Shown here: piece after piece, positions 18,451 to 28,086 of the stretch | Layout of the letters: each line of letters opens with the position of its first letter | Numbering within the stretch: position 1 is the stretch's first letter | Assembly (NCBI RefSeq): GCF_012927085.1 | Contig: NZ_JABBFX010000001.1 | Coordinates: 1,550,001-1,614,000, forward strand | From: Ramlibacter agri | GTDB taxonomy: Bacteria; Pseudomonadota; Gammaproteobacteria; Burkholderiales; Burkholderiaceae_C | Length of the DNA: 64,000 bases | Direction of reading: 5' to 3' | Position numbers and translations under genes: made by a program | The notes under the pieces: model-generated | Seen by the model: only the letters and a program-made list of their open reading frames with translations | What the model was told of the DNA's origin: nothing | Database searches by the model: none

Positions 18451-19362
18451 TTACTGCGGGCCCAGCTTGCGGATCAGGGCCGCCAGTTCTTCGACTTCGT
18501 TCGGCTTCAGGTCGGACAGCGGCGGGCGCACCGGGCCGGCGCTGTGGCCGACGATGGTGGCGCCGGCCTTCACGATGGACACGGCATAGCCTTCGCCCTT
18601 GTTGCGGATGGCGAGGTAAGGCAGGAAGAAGTCGTCCAGCAGGCGGCTGACGGTCTTCTGGTCGTTGTTCCAGTAGGCGTTGTAGAACTCGATCGCCGTC
18701 TTCGGAATGAAGTTGAACACCGCCGACGAATAGGTGGGCACGCCCAGGGCCTTGTACGCGTTGGCGTAGACCTCGTGGGTGGGCATGCCGCCGATGTAGA
18801 CGAAGCGGTCGCCCAGCTGCTGGCGGATCGCCACGATGCGCTCGATGTCGCCCAGGCCGTCCTTGAAGCCGATCAGGTTGGGGCAGCGCTCGGCCAGCTT
18901 CAGCAGCGTGGCGGGCGTCAACCTGGTGGCGGCGCGGTTGTAGACGATCACGCCGATCTTCACGCTCTTGCAGACGGCCTCGACGTGCGCGACCAGGCCG
19001 TCCTGGGTCGCTTCGGTCAGGTAGTGCGGCAGCAGCAGGATGCCTTCGGCGCCGTTGCGCTCGGCTTCCTGGGCGTACTTGATGGCGAGGGTGGTGCCGC
19101 CGCCGGCGCCGCCGACGATGGGCACGCGGCCCTTGCAGGTCTCGGCCGCGGTCTTGATGACCTGGGCGTATTCCTGCGGCTCCAGCGAGAAGAATTCACC
19201 CGTGCCACCGGCGGCGAACAGCACCGTCGCGCCATAGGGCATCAGCCACTCGAGGCGGTTGGCATAACCCTTGGGGTCGAAGCGCAGCTCGCGGTCGAAG
19301 TCGGTGAGCGGGAAAGACAGCAGGCCGGTGGACAGGGCCTTCTTGAGTTCGTTGGGCGACAT
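18451..19362 (-). CDS. kdgD: 5-dehydro-4-deoxyglucarate dehydratase (KdgD)
   Basis: 303 aa from [23 protein letters not shown]. An earlier in-frame Met at 19395 exists but lies inside the operator-like TCGTACAA element, and the internal start has AAGGA nine bases upstream. It has the DHDPS/NAL class I aldolase fold with GGTGEFFSL, the tyrosine of GVIVYNRA and the Schiff-base lysine in [10 protein letters not shown]. It dehydrates and decarboxylates 5-keto-4-deoxyglucarate to 2-oxoglutarate semialdehyde plus CO2. First gene of the operon reading toward gudD. Confidence 0.9.
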   Translation of the reverse strand: MSPNELKKALSTGLLSFPLTDFDRELRFDPKGYANRLEWLMPYGATVLFAAGGTGEFFSLEPQEYAQVIKTAAETCKGRVPIVGGAGGGTTLAIKYAQEAERNGAEGILLLPHYLTEATQDGLVAHVEAVCKSVKIGVIVYNRAATRLTPATLLKLAERCPNLIGFKDGLGDIERIVAIRQQLGDRFVYIGGMPTHEVYANAYKALGVPTYSSAVFNFIPKTAIEFYNAYWNNDQKTVSRLLDDFFLPYLAIRNKGEGYAVSIVKAGATIVGHSAGPVRPPLSDLKPNEVEELAALIRKLGPQ

Positions 19363-19390
19363 GGAGGCGAATCCTTGTTTGAAGAGATAT

Positions 19391-19405
19391 GACATCGTAC
19401 AACTT
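19391..19405. promoter_or_regulatory. Candidate operator upstream of kdgD
   Basis: The core TCGTACAA (19395-19402) is repeated in reverse orientation as TTGTACGA (20234-20241) between the divergent regulator and udh genes. The flanks agree at most positions too. These are the likely sites of the FadR-type regulator encoded between them. Confidence 0.45.
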
Positions 19406-19431
19406 GGAATCCAATGGCGTCAACATCCTTT

Positions 19432-19459
19432 CGTCATTCCCGCCTGCGCGGGGATGACG
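19432..19459. repeat. Intergenic inverted repeat (CGTCATTCCCGC type)
   Basis: CGTCATTCCCGC (19432-19443) pairs with GCGGGGATGACG (19448-19459) with a single G:T wobble and a four-base loop, just downstream of the regulator stop at 19468. It resembles widely dispersed ATTCCC-type repeats and probably also terminates the regulator transcript. Confidence 0.65.
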
Positions 19460-19467
19460 AGGGTGGG

Positions 19468-20190
19468 TCAGCGCCCTTCGGCCAGCTTCCGTCTCCGCTC
19501 CCGGCTGTTCGCCAGGTGCGTCCGCATCGCCGCCCGCGCGCCGTCCGGGTCCTGCCGGCTGATCGCCTCGACGATGCTCTCGTGCTCGCCGTTCACGCGG
19601 CGCAGGTAGGCCTGCCGCTCCGGGGTCAGCGGCCCGGGCGGTTCCAGCCGCGCGCGCGGAATCATCATGCCGCCCAGGGTCGCCATCAGGTCGACGAAAT
19701 GGGCGTTCTGGGTGGAGCGCGCGATCTCCAGGTGGAACTGGTAGTCCGGGCCGACGGCGTCGCGCCCTTCTTCCACCGCGCTGATGAAGGACTTCAGCGC
19801 ATTGCGCAGCGTCTCCAGGTTCTCCGGCGTCCGGCGCATGGCGGCCAGCGCGGCGCTTTCGGTCTCCACGCCGATGCGCAGTTCCAGCACCGCGATCACG
19901 TCCTGCAGGGTGCCCAGCTGCTCCGGCGTGATGCGGAAGGCCGAGCCTTCGCCCAGGCCCACCACGAAGGTGCCGACGCCGTGCCGCGTCTCCACCAGGC
20001 CGGCGGCCTGCAGGCGCGAGATGGCTTCGCGCACGACGGTGCGGCTGACGCCGAATTCCTCCATGATGGCGGCCTCGGTGGGCAACTTTTCCCCGGGGGT
20101 GAGGGAGCCGTCGCGGATGCGGCCGGACAAGGAATCCACCACGTCATGGGCGAGGCTGCGGGGGCGGCGGCGGACGGCAATGTCGGACAT
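19468..20190 (-). CDS. FadR-subfamily GntR regulator of uronate/aldarate genes
   Basis: 240 aa from MSDIAVRRRPRSLAHDVV; longer frames upstream are antisense to udh. The winged helix carries EAAIMEEFGVSRTVVREAISRLQ, and the FCD domain carries the histidine ligands (DYQFHLEIARSTQN, EHESIVEAI, AMRTHLAN). It lies between kdgD (downstream, same strand) and the divergent udh-lactonase operon. Matching TTGTACGA elements occur at both promoters, so repression relieved by a uronate or aldarate is likely. Confidence 0.88.
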   Translation of the reverse strand: MSDIAVRRRPRSLAHDVVDSLSGRIRDGSLTPGEKLPTEAAIMEEFGVSRTVVREAISRLQAAGLVETRHGVGTFVVGLGEGSAFRITPEQLGTLQDVIAVLELRIGVETESAALAAMRRTPENLETLRNALKSFISAVEEGRDAVGPDYQFHLEIARSTQNAHFVDLMATLGGMMIPRARLEPPGPLTPERQAYLRRVNGEHESIVEAISRQDPDGARAAMRTHLANSRERRRKLAEGR

Positions 20191-20229
20191 TCGGGTTAAC
20201 CCTCTCCGGCCGGGGCGGTCGGTACAGGA

Positions 20230-20245
20230 ATACTTGTACGACGAC
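20230..20245. promoter_or_regulatory. Candidate operator between regulator and udh
   Basis: TTGTACGA (20234-20241) is the reverse complement of the core found upstream of kdgD at 19395-19402. It lies 44 bases before the regulator start and 63 bases before udh, placed to control both directions. Confidence 0.45.
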
Positions 20246-20304
20246 TGATAACAGATGACAACCGGGCGCGCCCTAATGTAGCAGCCGCCCGACGAAAGGA
20301 AAGC

Positions 20305-21116
20305 ATGAAGTCGCAAGAAACCCTGTCCCTGGGCCGCGTGCTCCTCACCGGCGCCGCCGGCGGCCTGGGCAAGCAGCTGCGTACGCGGCTGCGCCCGCGC
20401 TGCACCCTGCTGCGCCTGAGCGACGTGGCGGCCATGGACGCCGCGCAAGCCGGCGAAGAAGTCGTGCAGGCCAGGCTCGAGGACCGCGCCGCCGTGCACC
20501 AGCTGCTGGAAGGCATGGATTCCGTCGTGCACCTGGGCGGCATCTCCACCGAGCAGCCCTTCGACGCCATCCTGCAGGCCAACATCGTGGGCACGTACAA
20601 CCTGTACGAGGCGGCGCGCAAGCACGGCGTCAAGCGCATCGCCTTCGCCAGCTCCAACCACGTCACCGGCTACTACCGGCAGGACGAGGTGATCGATCCC
20701 TCGATGCCGATGCGCCCCGATGGCTACTACGGCCTCTCCAAGGCCTTCGGCGAGAACCTGTCGCGCTTCTATTACGACCGCTATGGCATCGAGACGGTGT
20801 GCCTGCGCATCGGCTCTTCCTTCCCCGAGCCGCGGGACCGCCGCATGCTGGCCACCTTCCTCAGCTACGACGACCTCGAGCGCCTGGTGGTCGCCAGCCT
20901 GACGGCACCCGTGGCCGGCCACAGCGTCATCTACGGCGTGTCCGACAACACGACGAACTGGTGGGACAACACCTCGGCGCGCCACCTGGGCTACCGCCCG
21001 CAGGACAGCTCCGAGCCTTTCCGCGCTTCGCGCGAAGCGGCGCAGCCCAAGATCGACCTGAACGACCCTGCCGCGATCTTCCAGGCCGGCGGCTTCGTGC
21101 ACCAAGGACCTTTCGA

Positions 21117-21120
<4 letters not shown>
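20305..21120 (+). CDS. udh: Uronate dehydrogenase
   Basis: 271 aa extended SDR. The NAD+ motif TGAAGGLG is at residues 15-22 and the catalytic YxxxK is Y142/K146 (GYYGLSKAFGE), with the family SSNHVTGYY segment around S116-117. It oxidises D-galacturonate or D-glucuronate at C1 to the aldarolactone with NAD+. The size and the short C-terminal region (NTTNWWDN) match uronate dehydrogenases rather than epimerases. It overlaps the lactonase gene by ATGA and starts the catabolic route that the rest of the island completes. Confidence 0.88.
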
Positions 21121-22070
<950 letters not shown>

Positions 22071-22077
22071 GGCGCCT

Positions 22078-22728
22078 TCAGGTCTCCGGGCTCACCAGCC
22101 CGTGGCGGACCGCATACAGCGTCAGGCTGGCCATGTCGCGGAAGCCCAGCCGGCGCCAGATGTTGGACCGGTGTACTTCCACCGTGCTGAGGCTGATGCC
22201 CAGCGTGCTGGCGATTTCCTTGGAGCTGCGACTCTTCGCCATCAGCGCCAGCACCTCCAGCTGGCGCGGGGAGAGCGCCTCGCCGTCGCTCCTGTCGTCC
22301 GACGCGGGCGGCGGCGCCACTTCCACGCCGGCCAGCGCCTTGCGCAAGGCATCTTCCAGCTCGCTCAACGCCGCGGCCTTGCTGACGAAGGCGGTGGCGC
22401 CGTGCTGGAGAGCCCGCCGCACCGATGGCGCGGAGTCGTGCATGGAAACGGCGATGACCGGCATGCCCGGGTAGAGGTCTCGTACCAGGCGGGCGACGGC
22501 AAAGCCGTCGACGTCCGGCATGCCCAGGTCGGTGAGCACCGCGTCCGGCCGCACGGTCTGCAGCATCGTCAGCAGCTCGCGCCCATTGGCGGCCTCGCCG
22601 ATCACGCGGATCCAGCGGGTGCCCTCGAGGAGGGTGGCCAGGCCGGCGCGGACAATGGCCTGGTCGTCCACCACGATCACGGTGGCGATGGGTTGTTCGG
22701 CTGGGGAACTGGGCTTGGGGTCTTCCAT
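22078..22728 (-). CDS. LuxR/NarL-type response regulator
   Basis: 216 aa from MEDPKPSSP. An upstream Met at 22770 would leave only 14 bases to the divergent kinase, so 22728 is preferred, although neither start has a clear ribosome site. The receiver domain has D21/D22, phosphoacceptor D67 (AVLTDLGMPDVDG) and a conserved KA switch lysine (FVSKAAA). The LuxR helix-turn-helix (about 145-210) has LSPRQLEVLALMAKSRSSKEIA. Its partner is presumably the divergent hybrid kinase. Targets are unknown. Confidence 0.85.
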   Translation of the reverse strand: MEDPKPSSPAEQPIATVIVVDDQAIVRAGLATLLEGTRWIRVIGEAANGRELLTMLQTVRPDAVLTDLGMPDVDGFAVARLVRDLYPGMPVIAVSMHDSAPSVRRALQHGATAFVSKAAALSELEDALRKALAGVEVAPPPASDDRSDGEALSPRQLEVLALMAKSRSSKEIASTLGISLSTVEVHRSNIWRRLGFRDMASLTLYAVRHGLVSPET

Positions 22729-22784
22729 GACCGGCGGTGCCGCTGCTGGGGTATGTCCAAAGTTTAACATTCAGCTGGACAGTC

Positions 22785-25265
22785 ATGATGCGTTTCCCAC
22801 CCAGCCAAGTTCGAACCCGCCTGGCCGCCGGCCTGCTCGTCATCCATCTTTTCGTCTATGGGCTGGCCGCGCTTTCGCTGGTCCAGAGCCGCCACCGCCA
22901 CGAGGCGGAGACGGACGTCGCCCGCCGCAACCTGGCCCAGGCCCTGGCTGCCAGCGTGGCGGGCAGCCTGGACGCCATCGACGTCGGCCTGAAATCGATC
23001 GCGCTGGAACTGCAGCCGGTCCAGGCCGGCGGCGGCCTGGGCGACGACGCGACCAACGCCTATCTCGAGCGGCAGAAGGGCGCCCTGCACGATGTAGCGG
23101 GGGTCTGGATCACCGACGAAGCCGGCACGGTCCGCTGGGGGCCGGGCCTGGACCCGGCGCGGCCGCTGCAGGTGGCCGACCGCGCCTATTTCGCCCGGCT
23201 GCGGCAGGACCCGGCGGCGGGGCTGGTGACCTCCGAGCCGCTCGTCAGCCGGATGGATGGCGTGTGGACGGTGTTGCTCGCCCGGCGCATCAACCGCCCG
23301 GACGGCTCCTTCGCCGGCGCCGTCCTCGGCGCGCTGGACGCGGCCACCTATTTCCCGGCGCGCTTCGCGCCGCTCGAACTGGGCCAGCTGGGCCAGGTGA
23401 CGATCCGCGGCGAAGACCTCACCTTGTACGCCCGATATGACGGCAAGTCCGCCGATCTCTCCGGCATCGGCGAGCGCGGCACTTCCGCCGCAGCCCGGGC
23501 AGCGCTGGCCAGCAACGCCGTGGGCGGCGCCTATCGCGCCCGGGCGGCAGCCGACGGCAAGGAGCGGGCCCTGGCTTACCAGAAGGTCTCGCGCTATCCG
23601 CTGTACGTGTTCGTGAGCCAGAGGACGGGCGACATGCTGGGCGCCTGGCGTGGCGAAGTTGCGACAACCCTGGGCCTGCTGGCGATCTTCACGGCCGCCA
23701 GCTGCTTCTACACCTGGTCGGCGTACCGGCGCGCCCGCCAGGCCCAGCAGGCGGAGGACGCCGCGCTGGCCGCGACGCGCGCGAAGAGCGAGTTCCTCGC
23801 CAACATGAGCCACGAGGTCCGCACGCCGCTGCATGCCGTGCTGGCGCTGACGCACATCGTGCGGCGCAGCGGCGTCACGGCCGAACAGGCGCGGCGCCTG
23901 CAGCAGATCGAGGACCAGGGCGAGCACCTGCTGGGCCTGCTCGGCGACATGCTGGATCTCGCCCGCATCGAAGCCGGGCGGCTGCAGCTGGAAAGCCGGG
24001 ACTTCACGCTGGCGGAGCTGCTGGCGGAAGTGGCGGGGCTGCTGCGCCCGCAGGCGCAGGACCGGCGCATCGCGTTCGAGCTCGATCCGCAGGGCCCGCC
24101 GGTGCGGCTGCGCGGCGACCTCGGGCGCTTGCGGCAGGCGCTGATCAACTACGCGGGCAATGCCGTCAAGTTCACGCCCGAAGGCGGCCGCGTCGTGCTG
24201 CGTGCCTTCATCGATGGCGAAGCCCCCGATGACGGCCTGCTGCTGCGCTTCGAAGTCATCGACACCGGCATCGGCATTGCCGCGGAAAAGCTGGGCACGA
24301 TCTTCGATCCCTTCGAGCAGCTGGACGCGGAAGCTGCGCGCGCTTCCGGCGGTACCGGCCTCGGGCTCGCCATCACGCGCGGCCTGGCGCAGGCGATGGG
24401 CGGCGCGGTCGGCGTGAGCAGCACGCCGGGCGCGGGGAGCACCTTCTGGTTCACGGCGGCGGTGCAGCTCGCGCCGGAGGAGGCGGACCCCGTCCCCGGC
24501 GCGGCGCCCGACGCGGACGCGCTCTTGCTCGAAGCGTACCGGGGCCGGTCGGTGCTGCTGGTGGAGGACAACGACATCAGCGCGGAAGTCGTGGCCGAAC
24601 TGCTGGCCGGCGCCGGCCTGCAGGTGGAGCGCGCGGCCGACGGCGTGGAAGCCGTGGCCCACGCATCGCGCCAGGCTTTCGACCTGGTGCTGATGGACAT
24701 GCAGCTGCCACGCATGGACGGCCTGCAGGCGACGCGGGCTATCCGCGCGCTGCCCGGCTGGCAGGCGCGGCCCATCATCGCCCTGACCGCGAGCGTTTTC
24801 GAAGAAACGCGGCGCCAGTGCATGGAGGCCGGCATGTCCGACTTCCTCGGCAAGCCGGTGCGCCCGGCGCAGTTGCAGGAAACCGTGGAGAAGTGGCTGC
24901 GCGCCGCGGGCTCGCAACTGGCCGCCGTCGGCGCGCTGGCGGGGATGGACGCGCGGCGGGTCCAGGAATTCAGCCATCGCGAGGAGCGCTACGTCGGCTT
25001 GCTGCGCGCGCTGCTGGCCTCGAAGCCGGAGCTGGCGCAGCTGGCCGCCGCCTTGGAGCGGGGCGATCCCACGGCCGCGACCCAGGAAGTGCATTCGTTC
25101 AAGGGCGCAGCGGCGATGCTGGGCGCCGAACGCGTGACGGCCGCGGCGGCGGCGCTCGAGGACGCGCTGCGGCGCCGGCAGGCCGCGGACTTGCCCACGC
25201 TGCTTGCCGCGGTGGAGGATGCGCTGGCGGAAATCGAAGCGGTGCTGGAGCCGGAAGCGGCTTGA
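22785..25265 (+). CDS. Hybrid sensor histidine kinase with receiver and HPt domains
   Basis: 826 aa. A first membrane segment (about 10-33) and a second (about 285-305) enclose a periplasmic sensor of the double-PAS/Cache kind. Then come HisKA with H343 (ANMSHEVRTPLH), an ATPase domain with N, D and G boxes (YAGNAVKF, DTGIGI, GTGLGLAI), a receiver with D638 (VLMDMQLPRMDG) and an HPt domain with H770 (VHSFKGAAAMLG). This makes a complete internal phosphorelay whose final output is probably the divergent LuxR-type regulator. The signal is unknown. Confidence 0.9.
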   Translation: MMRFPPSQVRTRLAAGLLVIHLFVYGLAALSLVQSRHRHEAETDVARRNLAQALAASVAGSLDAIDVGLKSIALELQPVQAGGGLGDDATNAYLERQKGALHDVAGVWITDEAGTVRWGPGLDPARPLQVADRAYFARLRQDPAAGLVTSEPLVSRMDGVWTVLLARRINRPDGSFAGAVLGALDAATYFPARFAPLELGQLGQVTIRGEDLTLYARYDGKSADLSGIGERGTSAAARAALASNAVGGAYRARAAADGKERALAYQKVSRYPLYVFVSQRTGDMLGAWRGEVATTLGLLAIFTAASCFYTWSAYRRARQAQQAEDAALAATRAKSEFLANMSHEVRTPLHAVLALTHIVRRSGVTAEQARRLQQIEDQGEHLLGLLGDMLDLARIEAGRLQLESRDFTLAELLAEVAGLLRPQAQDRRIAFELDPQGPPVRLRGDLGRLRQALINYAGNAVKFTPEGGRVVLRAFIDGEAPDDGLLLRFEVIDTGIGIAAEKLGTIFDPFEQLDAEAARASGGTGLGLAITRGLAQAMGGAVGVSSTPGAGSTFWFTAAVQLAPEEADPVPGAAPDADALLLEAYRGRSVLLVEDNDISAEVVAELLAGAGLQVERAADGVEAVAHASRQAFDLVLMDMQLPRMDGLQATRAIRALPGWQARPIIALTASVFEETRRQCMEAGMSDFLGKPVRPAQLQETVEKWLRAAGSQLAAVGALAGMDARRVQEFSHREERYVGLLRALLASKPELAQLAAALERGDPTAATQEVHSFKGAAAMLGAERVTAAAAALEDALRRRQAADLPTLLAAVEDALAEIEAVLEPEAA

Positions 25266-25269
25266 AGCC

Positions 25270-26211
25270 TCAGGCCGCGCGCGGCCCCGCCTGGCGCAGG
25301 AACTCGCCCAGCCGGCTGGCCGCCTGCCCCATGCCGGCCTTCGGCTGCAGGATGCCGATCGGCTCGATGTGCACCGCAGGCCCGACGCGCAGTTCCGCCA
25401 GCTCGCCTTCGTCCAGCAGCGGCCGCGCCAGGTTCAACGGCACCAGGGCCAGCAGTTGCTGGTGGCGCAGCAGGCGCCACAGCATCGTCAGCGAGCGCGT
25501 CACCACCGGGTAGCTGCGCGGCGCCTGCGGGAAGTTGCGGGCCAGTTCGTCGAAGCGGTGCCGCGCGGCGACGCCCGCCGGCAGCACCAGCCAGGTGGCT
25601 TGCGCCACGTCGGCCCACTTGAGCGCGCGCCGGCGCGCCAGCGGATGATCCGCCTGGCACACGATGATGAAGCGGTCTTCGCGCAAAGGATGGAACTCCC
25701 AGCCTTCGGGCATCACCGGCGGGCGGCGGCAGGCCACCAGGTCGACCTCGCCGCGCGCGATGGCGAGCAGCTGGTCCTCGCCCTCGGCTTCGCCCAGGTG
25801 CACCTGGATGCCGGGATGGCGCTGCGCGAACTCCGGCAGCGCGTCGACCAGCACGCCGTTGGTGGCCGAGGCCGAAGCGATCATGCGCACGACGCCTTCG
25901 CCCTGCTGCTGGCGCGCGGCGACGATCTGCGCGCTGTCGGCCACGCCCAGCATCAGCTGGCGCGCCACCGGCAGCAGGTCGGTGCAGGCAGGCGTCGGCC
26001 GCACGCCGCGCGCGTGGCGCTCGAACAGGCGCACTTCCAGCAGGTTCTCGAGGTAGGCGAGCGTCTGCGTGACGGAGGACTGCGTCATGCCGATGGCGTC
26101 GGCGGTGCGCTGCACGCTTCCGAGTTCGGCCAGCTGCAGCAGGACCTGCACGTGGCGGAACTTGCCGCGTGCGAGCAGGCGGTTCAGGAGGGCGCTGGCG
26201 GAGTGCGGCAA
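25270..26211 (-). CDS. LysR-family transcriptional regulator
   Basis: 313 aa. The helix-turn-helix lies at about 20-80 (HVQVLLQLAELGSVQRTADA, GMTQSSVTQTLAYLE) followed by a substrate-binding domain with VRMIASASATNGVL and VDLVACRRPP. It is divergent from a Bug receptor, alpha/beta hydrolase and lipase group, the probable target operon. It ends four bases after the hybrid kinase gene on the opposite strand. Confidence 0.87.
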   Translation of the reverse strand: MPHSASALLNRLLARGKFRHVQVLLQLAELGSVQRTADAIGMTQSSVTQTLAYLENLLEVRLFERHARGVRPTPACTDLLPVARQLMLGVADSAQIVAARQQQGEGVVRMIASASATNGVLVDALPEFAQRHPGIQVHLGEAEGEDQLLAIARGEVDLVACRRPPVMPEGWEFHPLREDRFIIVCQADHPLARRRALKWADVAQATWLVLPAGVAARHRFDELARNFPQAPRSYPVVTRSLTMLWRLLRHQQLLALVPLNLARPLLDEGELAELRVGPAVHIEPIGILQPKAGMGQAASRLGEFLRQAGPRAA

Positions 26212-26261
26212 GGTATCGGGAAGTCTAATGGCTCCCCCCTCGAATTAATTTGGCAGCGATG

Positions 26262-26287
26262 GCAGCGCGCCCGAAGATGCGCGCTGC
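26262..26287 (+). promoter_or_regulatory. Perfect hairpin in the leader of the receptor operon
   Basis: GCAGCGCGC (26262-26270) pairs perfectly with GCGCGCTGC (26279-26287) around eight bases, ending four bases before the AAGGAG ribosome site (26291-26296) of the GTG-started receptor gene. It could be a regulator site or a leader structure affecting translation. Confidence 0.45.
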
Positions 26288-26300
26288 ACAAGGAGACAAC

Positions 26301-27272
26301 GTGAGACTCACGCGATGGATCGCCGCCCTGGCGACCGCCTGCCTGGCCGTGTCCGCGGCCCACGCCCAGCCGGCCGACTGGCCCAGCCACCCGATCCGCA
26401 TCATCGTCCCCGCGCCCGCGGGCGGGCCCTACGACCAGGTGATCCGGCCGGTGGCCCAACAGATGGCGCAGAGCCTGAAGACCCCGGTGCTCGTCGACAA
26501 CCGCCCGAGCGCCGGCAACATCGTCGGCACGCAAGCCGGCGCCGCCGCCGCGCCCGACGGCTACACGCTGACGATGACGGGCATGCTGAACACCATCGCG
26601 CAGTCCATGTACGAGAACCTGCCTTTCGACATCGTCAAGGACTTCGCGCACATCGGCGAGATCGGCGGCGGCCCGCAGTGGCTGGTGGTGCGCAGCGATG
26701 CCGGCATCGCTTCGTTCCAGGACCTGGTGCAGCAGGCCAGGCGCGAGCCGGGCAGGATCAACTACGCCAGCTCCGGCGCCGGCAGCACCGGCCACCTGGT
26801 GATGGAGCAGCTGCAGCGCGCCGCCGGCATCCAGCTGACGCACGTGCCGTACAAGGGCGGCGGGCCGGCGCTGCAGGATGTGCTGGCCGGCGTGGTGTCG
26901 GTGATCGTAATCCCGCCCAATGCGGCTTTCGCGAGCATCCAGAGCGGCAAGCTGAAGGTGCTGGCCGTGTCCAGCCCGCAGCGCAGCCCCGCGATGCCCG
27001 GCGCGCCCACCTTCGCCGAGCTGGGCTACAAGCAGCTCACCATCGCTTCCTGGGTCGGCCTGTCGGCGCCCAAGGGCACGCCGGCGCCCATCGTGCACAA
27101 GCTGAACGCGGCGCTGCAGGCGGCGGTGAAGGATCCGGCGCTGGTGAAGCAGCTGGAGTTCCAGGGCATGGACGTGCAGACCTCCAGCCCCGAGCAATAC
27201 ACGCAGCTGGTGCGCGGCGACACCGAGCGCTGGGGCCAGTTGGTCCGCAGCCTGAACATCAAGGCGAATTGA
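26301..27272 (+). CDS. Bug-type tripartite tricarboxylate receptor (TctC family)
   Basis: 323 aa with GTG start at 26301, fixed by AAGGAG five bases upstream and by the signal peptide that follows (RLTRWIAALATACLAVSAAHA). The core shows WPSHPIRIIVPAPAGGPYD, VGTQAGAAAAPDGYT and [16 protein letters not shown]. The usual PFPPGG is PAPAGG here, altering the ligand loop. It is followed after two bases by an alpha/beta hydrolase, so the solute may be an ester or a ring-cleavage product. No TctAB genes are present. Confidence 0.87.
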   Translation: MRLTRWIAALATACLAVSAAHAQPADWPSHPIRIIVPAPAGGPYDQVIRPVAQQMAQSLKTPVLVDNRPSAGNIVGTQAGAAAAPDGYTLTMTGMLNTIAQSMYENLPFDIVKDFAHIGEIGGGPQWLVVRSDAGIASFQDLVQQARREPGRINYASSGAGSTGHLVMEQLQRAAGIQLTHVPYKGGGPALQDVLAGVVSVIVIPPNAAFASIQSGKLKVLAVSSPQRSPAMPGAPTFAELGYKQLTIASWVGLSAPKGTPAPIVHKLNAALQAAVKDPALVKQLEFQGMDVQTSSPEQYTQLVRGDTERWGQLVRSLNIKAN

Positions 27273-27274
27273 GC

Positions 27275-28084
27275 ATGCCCTTCATCGAATCGCGCGGCCG
27301 CCGCGTCTATTACGAGCGCCAGGGCCAGGGCCCGGCCGTCCTGTTCCTGCATGGCGCCGGCTCCAACGCCGCCACCTGGTGGCAGCAGCTGCCTGCCTTC
27401 AGCGCGCGGCACACCTGCATCACGATGGACATCCGCTGCTTCGGCCGCTCGGTGGCGCCGGTGCAGGAGTTCGACCTGGACCTGTTCGTCGCGGATGCGA
27501 TCGCCGTGCTCGATCGCGAGGAGATCCAGCGCACGTCCATCGTCGGCCAGTCGCTGGGTGGCTTCATCGGGCTGAAGCTGTCGCTGGACCACCCGCAGCG
27601 CGTGGCGGCCTTCGCGGCCTGCGATACCTCGCTGGCCATCGACCATCCGGTGCTGCTGGACACGATCGCCAAGCGGCAGATCGCGCAGAAGGCCGTCAGC
27701 GTCGAACAGCGTTCGCTGGGCCGCTGGTTCCTGGAACACCAGCCGGAGAAGGCGGCGCTCTACGCGCAGATCAACCACTTCAATCCCAGCGCGCACTCCA
27801 TTCCGTCCGCGGAGTGGGGCGGTGCGCTCGCTGCGCTGCTCGCGCCCGGCAAGCTGATCCCGATGAGCGCGCTGCAGGAGGTGGCCTGCCCCACGCTGCT
27901 GCTCGTTGGCAGCGAAGACCCCATCGTGCCGGTGAGCGTGATGCGCGAGGTGCAGGAGCTGGTGGGCGGCAGCGAGCTGGCCGTCGTCCAGGACGCGGGC
28001 CACTCGGCCTACTTCGAGAAGCCGGAAGAAGTGAACCGGCTGGTGCTGGATTTCATTGCGCGCCGCGCGCAGTACGGAGCATGA
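27275..28084 (+). CDS. Alpha/beta-fold hydrolase
   Basis: 269 aa cytoplasmic hydrolase. The oxyanion segment is LFLHGAGSNAATW, the nucleophile serine lies in VGQSLGG, the acid in LLLVGSEDPIVP and the histidine in VQDAGHSAYFEKPEEVN. The layout is like 3-oxoadipate enol-lactonase and related C-C or ester hydrolases, but specificity cannot be assigned. It lies between the receptor and a lipase-like lipoprotein in one operon. Confidence 0.85.
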   Translation: MPFIESRGRRVYYERQGQGPAVLFLHGAGSNAATWWQQLPAFSARHTCITMDIRCFGRSVAPVQEFDLDLFVADAIAVLDREEIQRTSIVGQSLGGFIGLKLSLDHPQRVAAFAACDTSLAIDHPVLLDTIAKRQIAQKAVSVEQRSLGRWFLEHQPEKAALYAQINHFNPSAHSIPSAEWGGALAALLAPGKLIPMSALQEVACPTLLLVGSEDPIVPVSVMREVQELVGGSELAVVQDAGHSAYFEKPEEVNRLVLDFIARRAQYGA

Positions 28085-28086
28085 GC

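Noticed and set aside
22764..25094. Long minus-strand frame of 776 codons opposite the hybrid histidine kinase
   Set aside because: It is the complement of a gene with complete kinase, receiver and HPt domains; its product is low-complexity (R, A, G, H, Q rich) with no family features. The same holds for the minus frames at 3231-5297, 36757-39480 and 30354-32816, products of high third-position GC.
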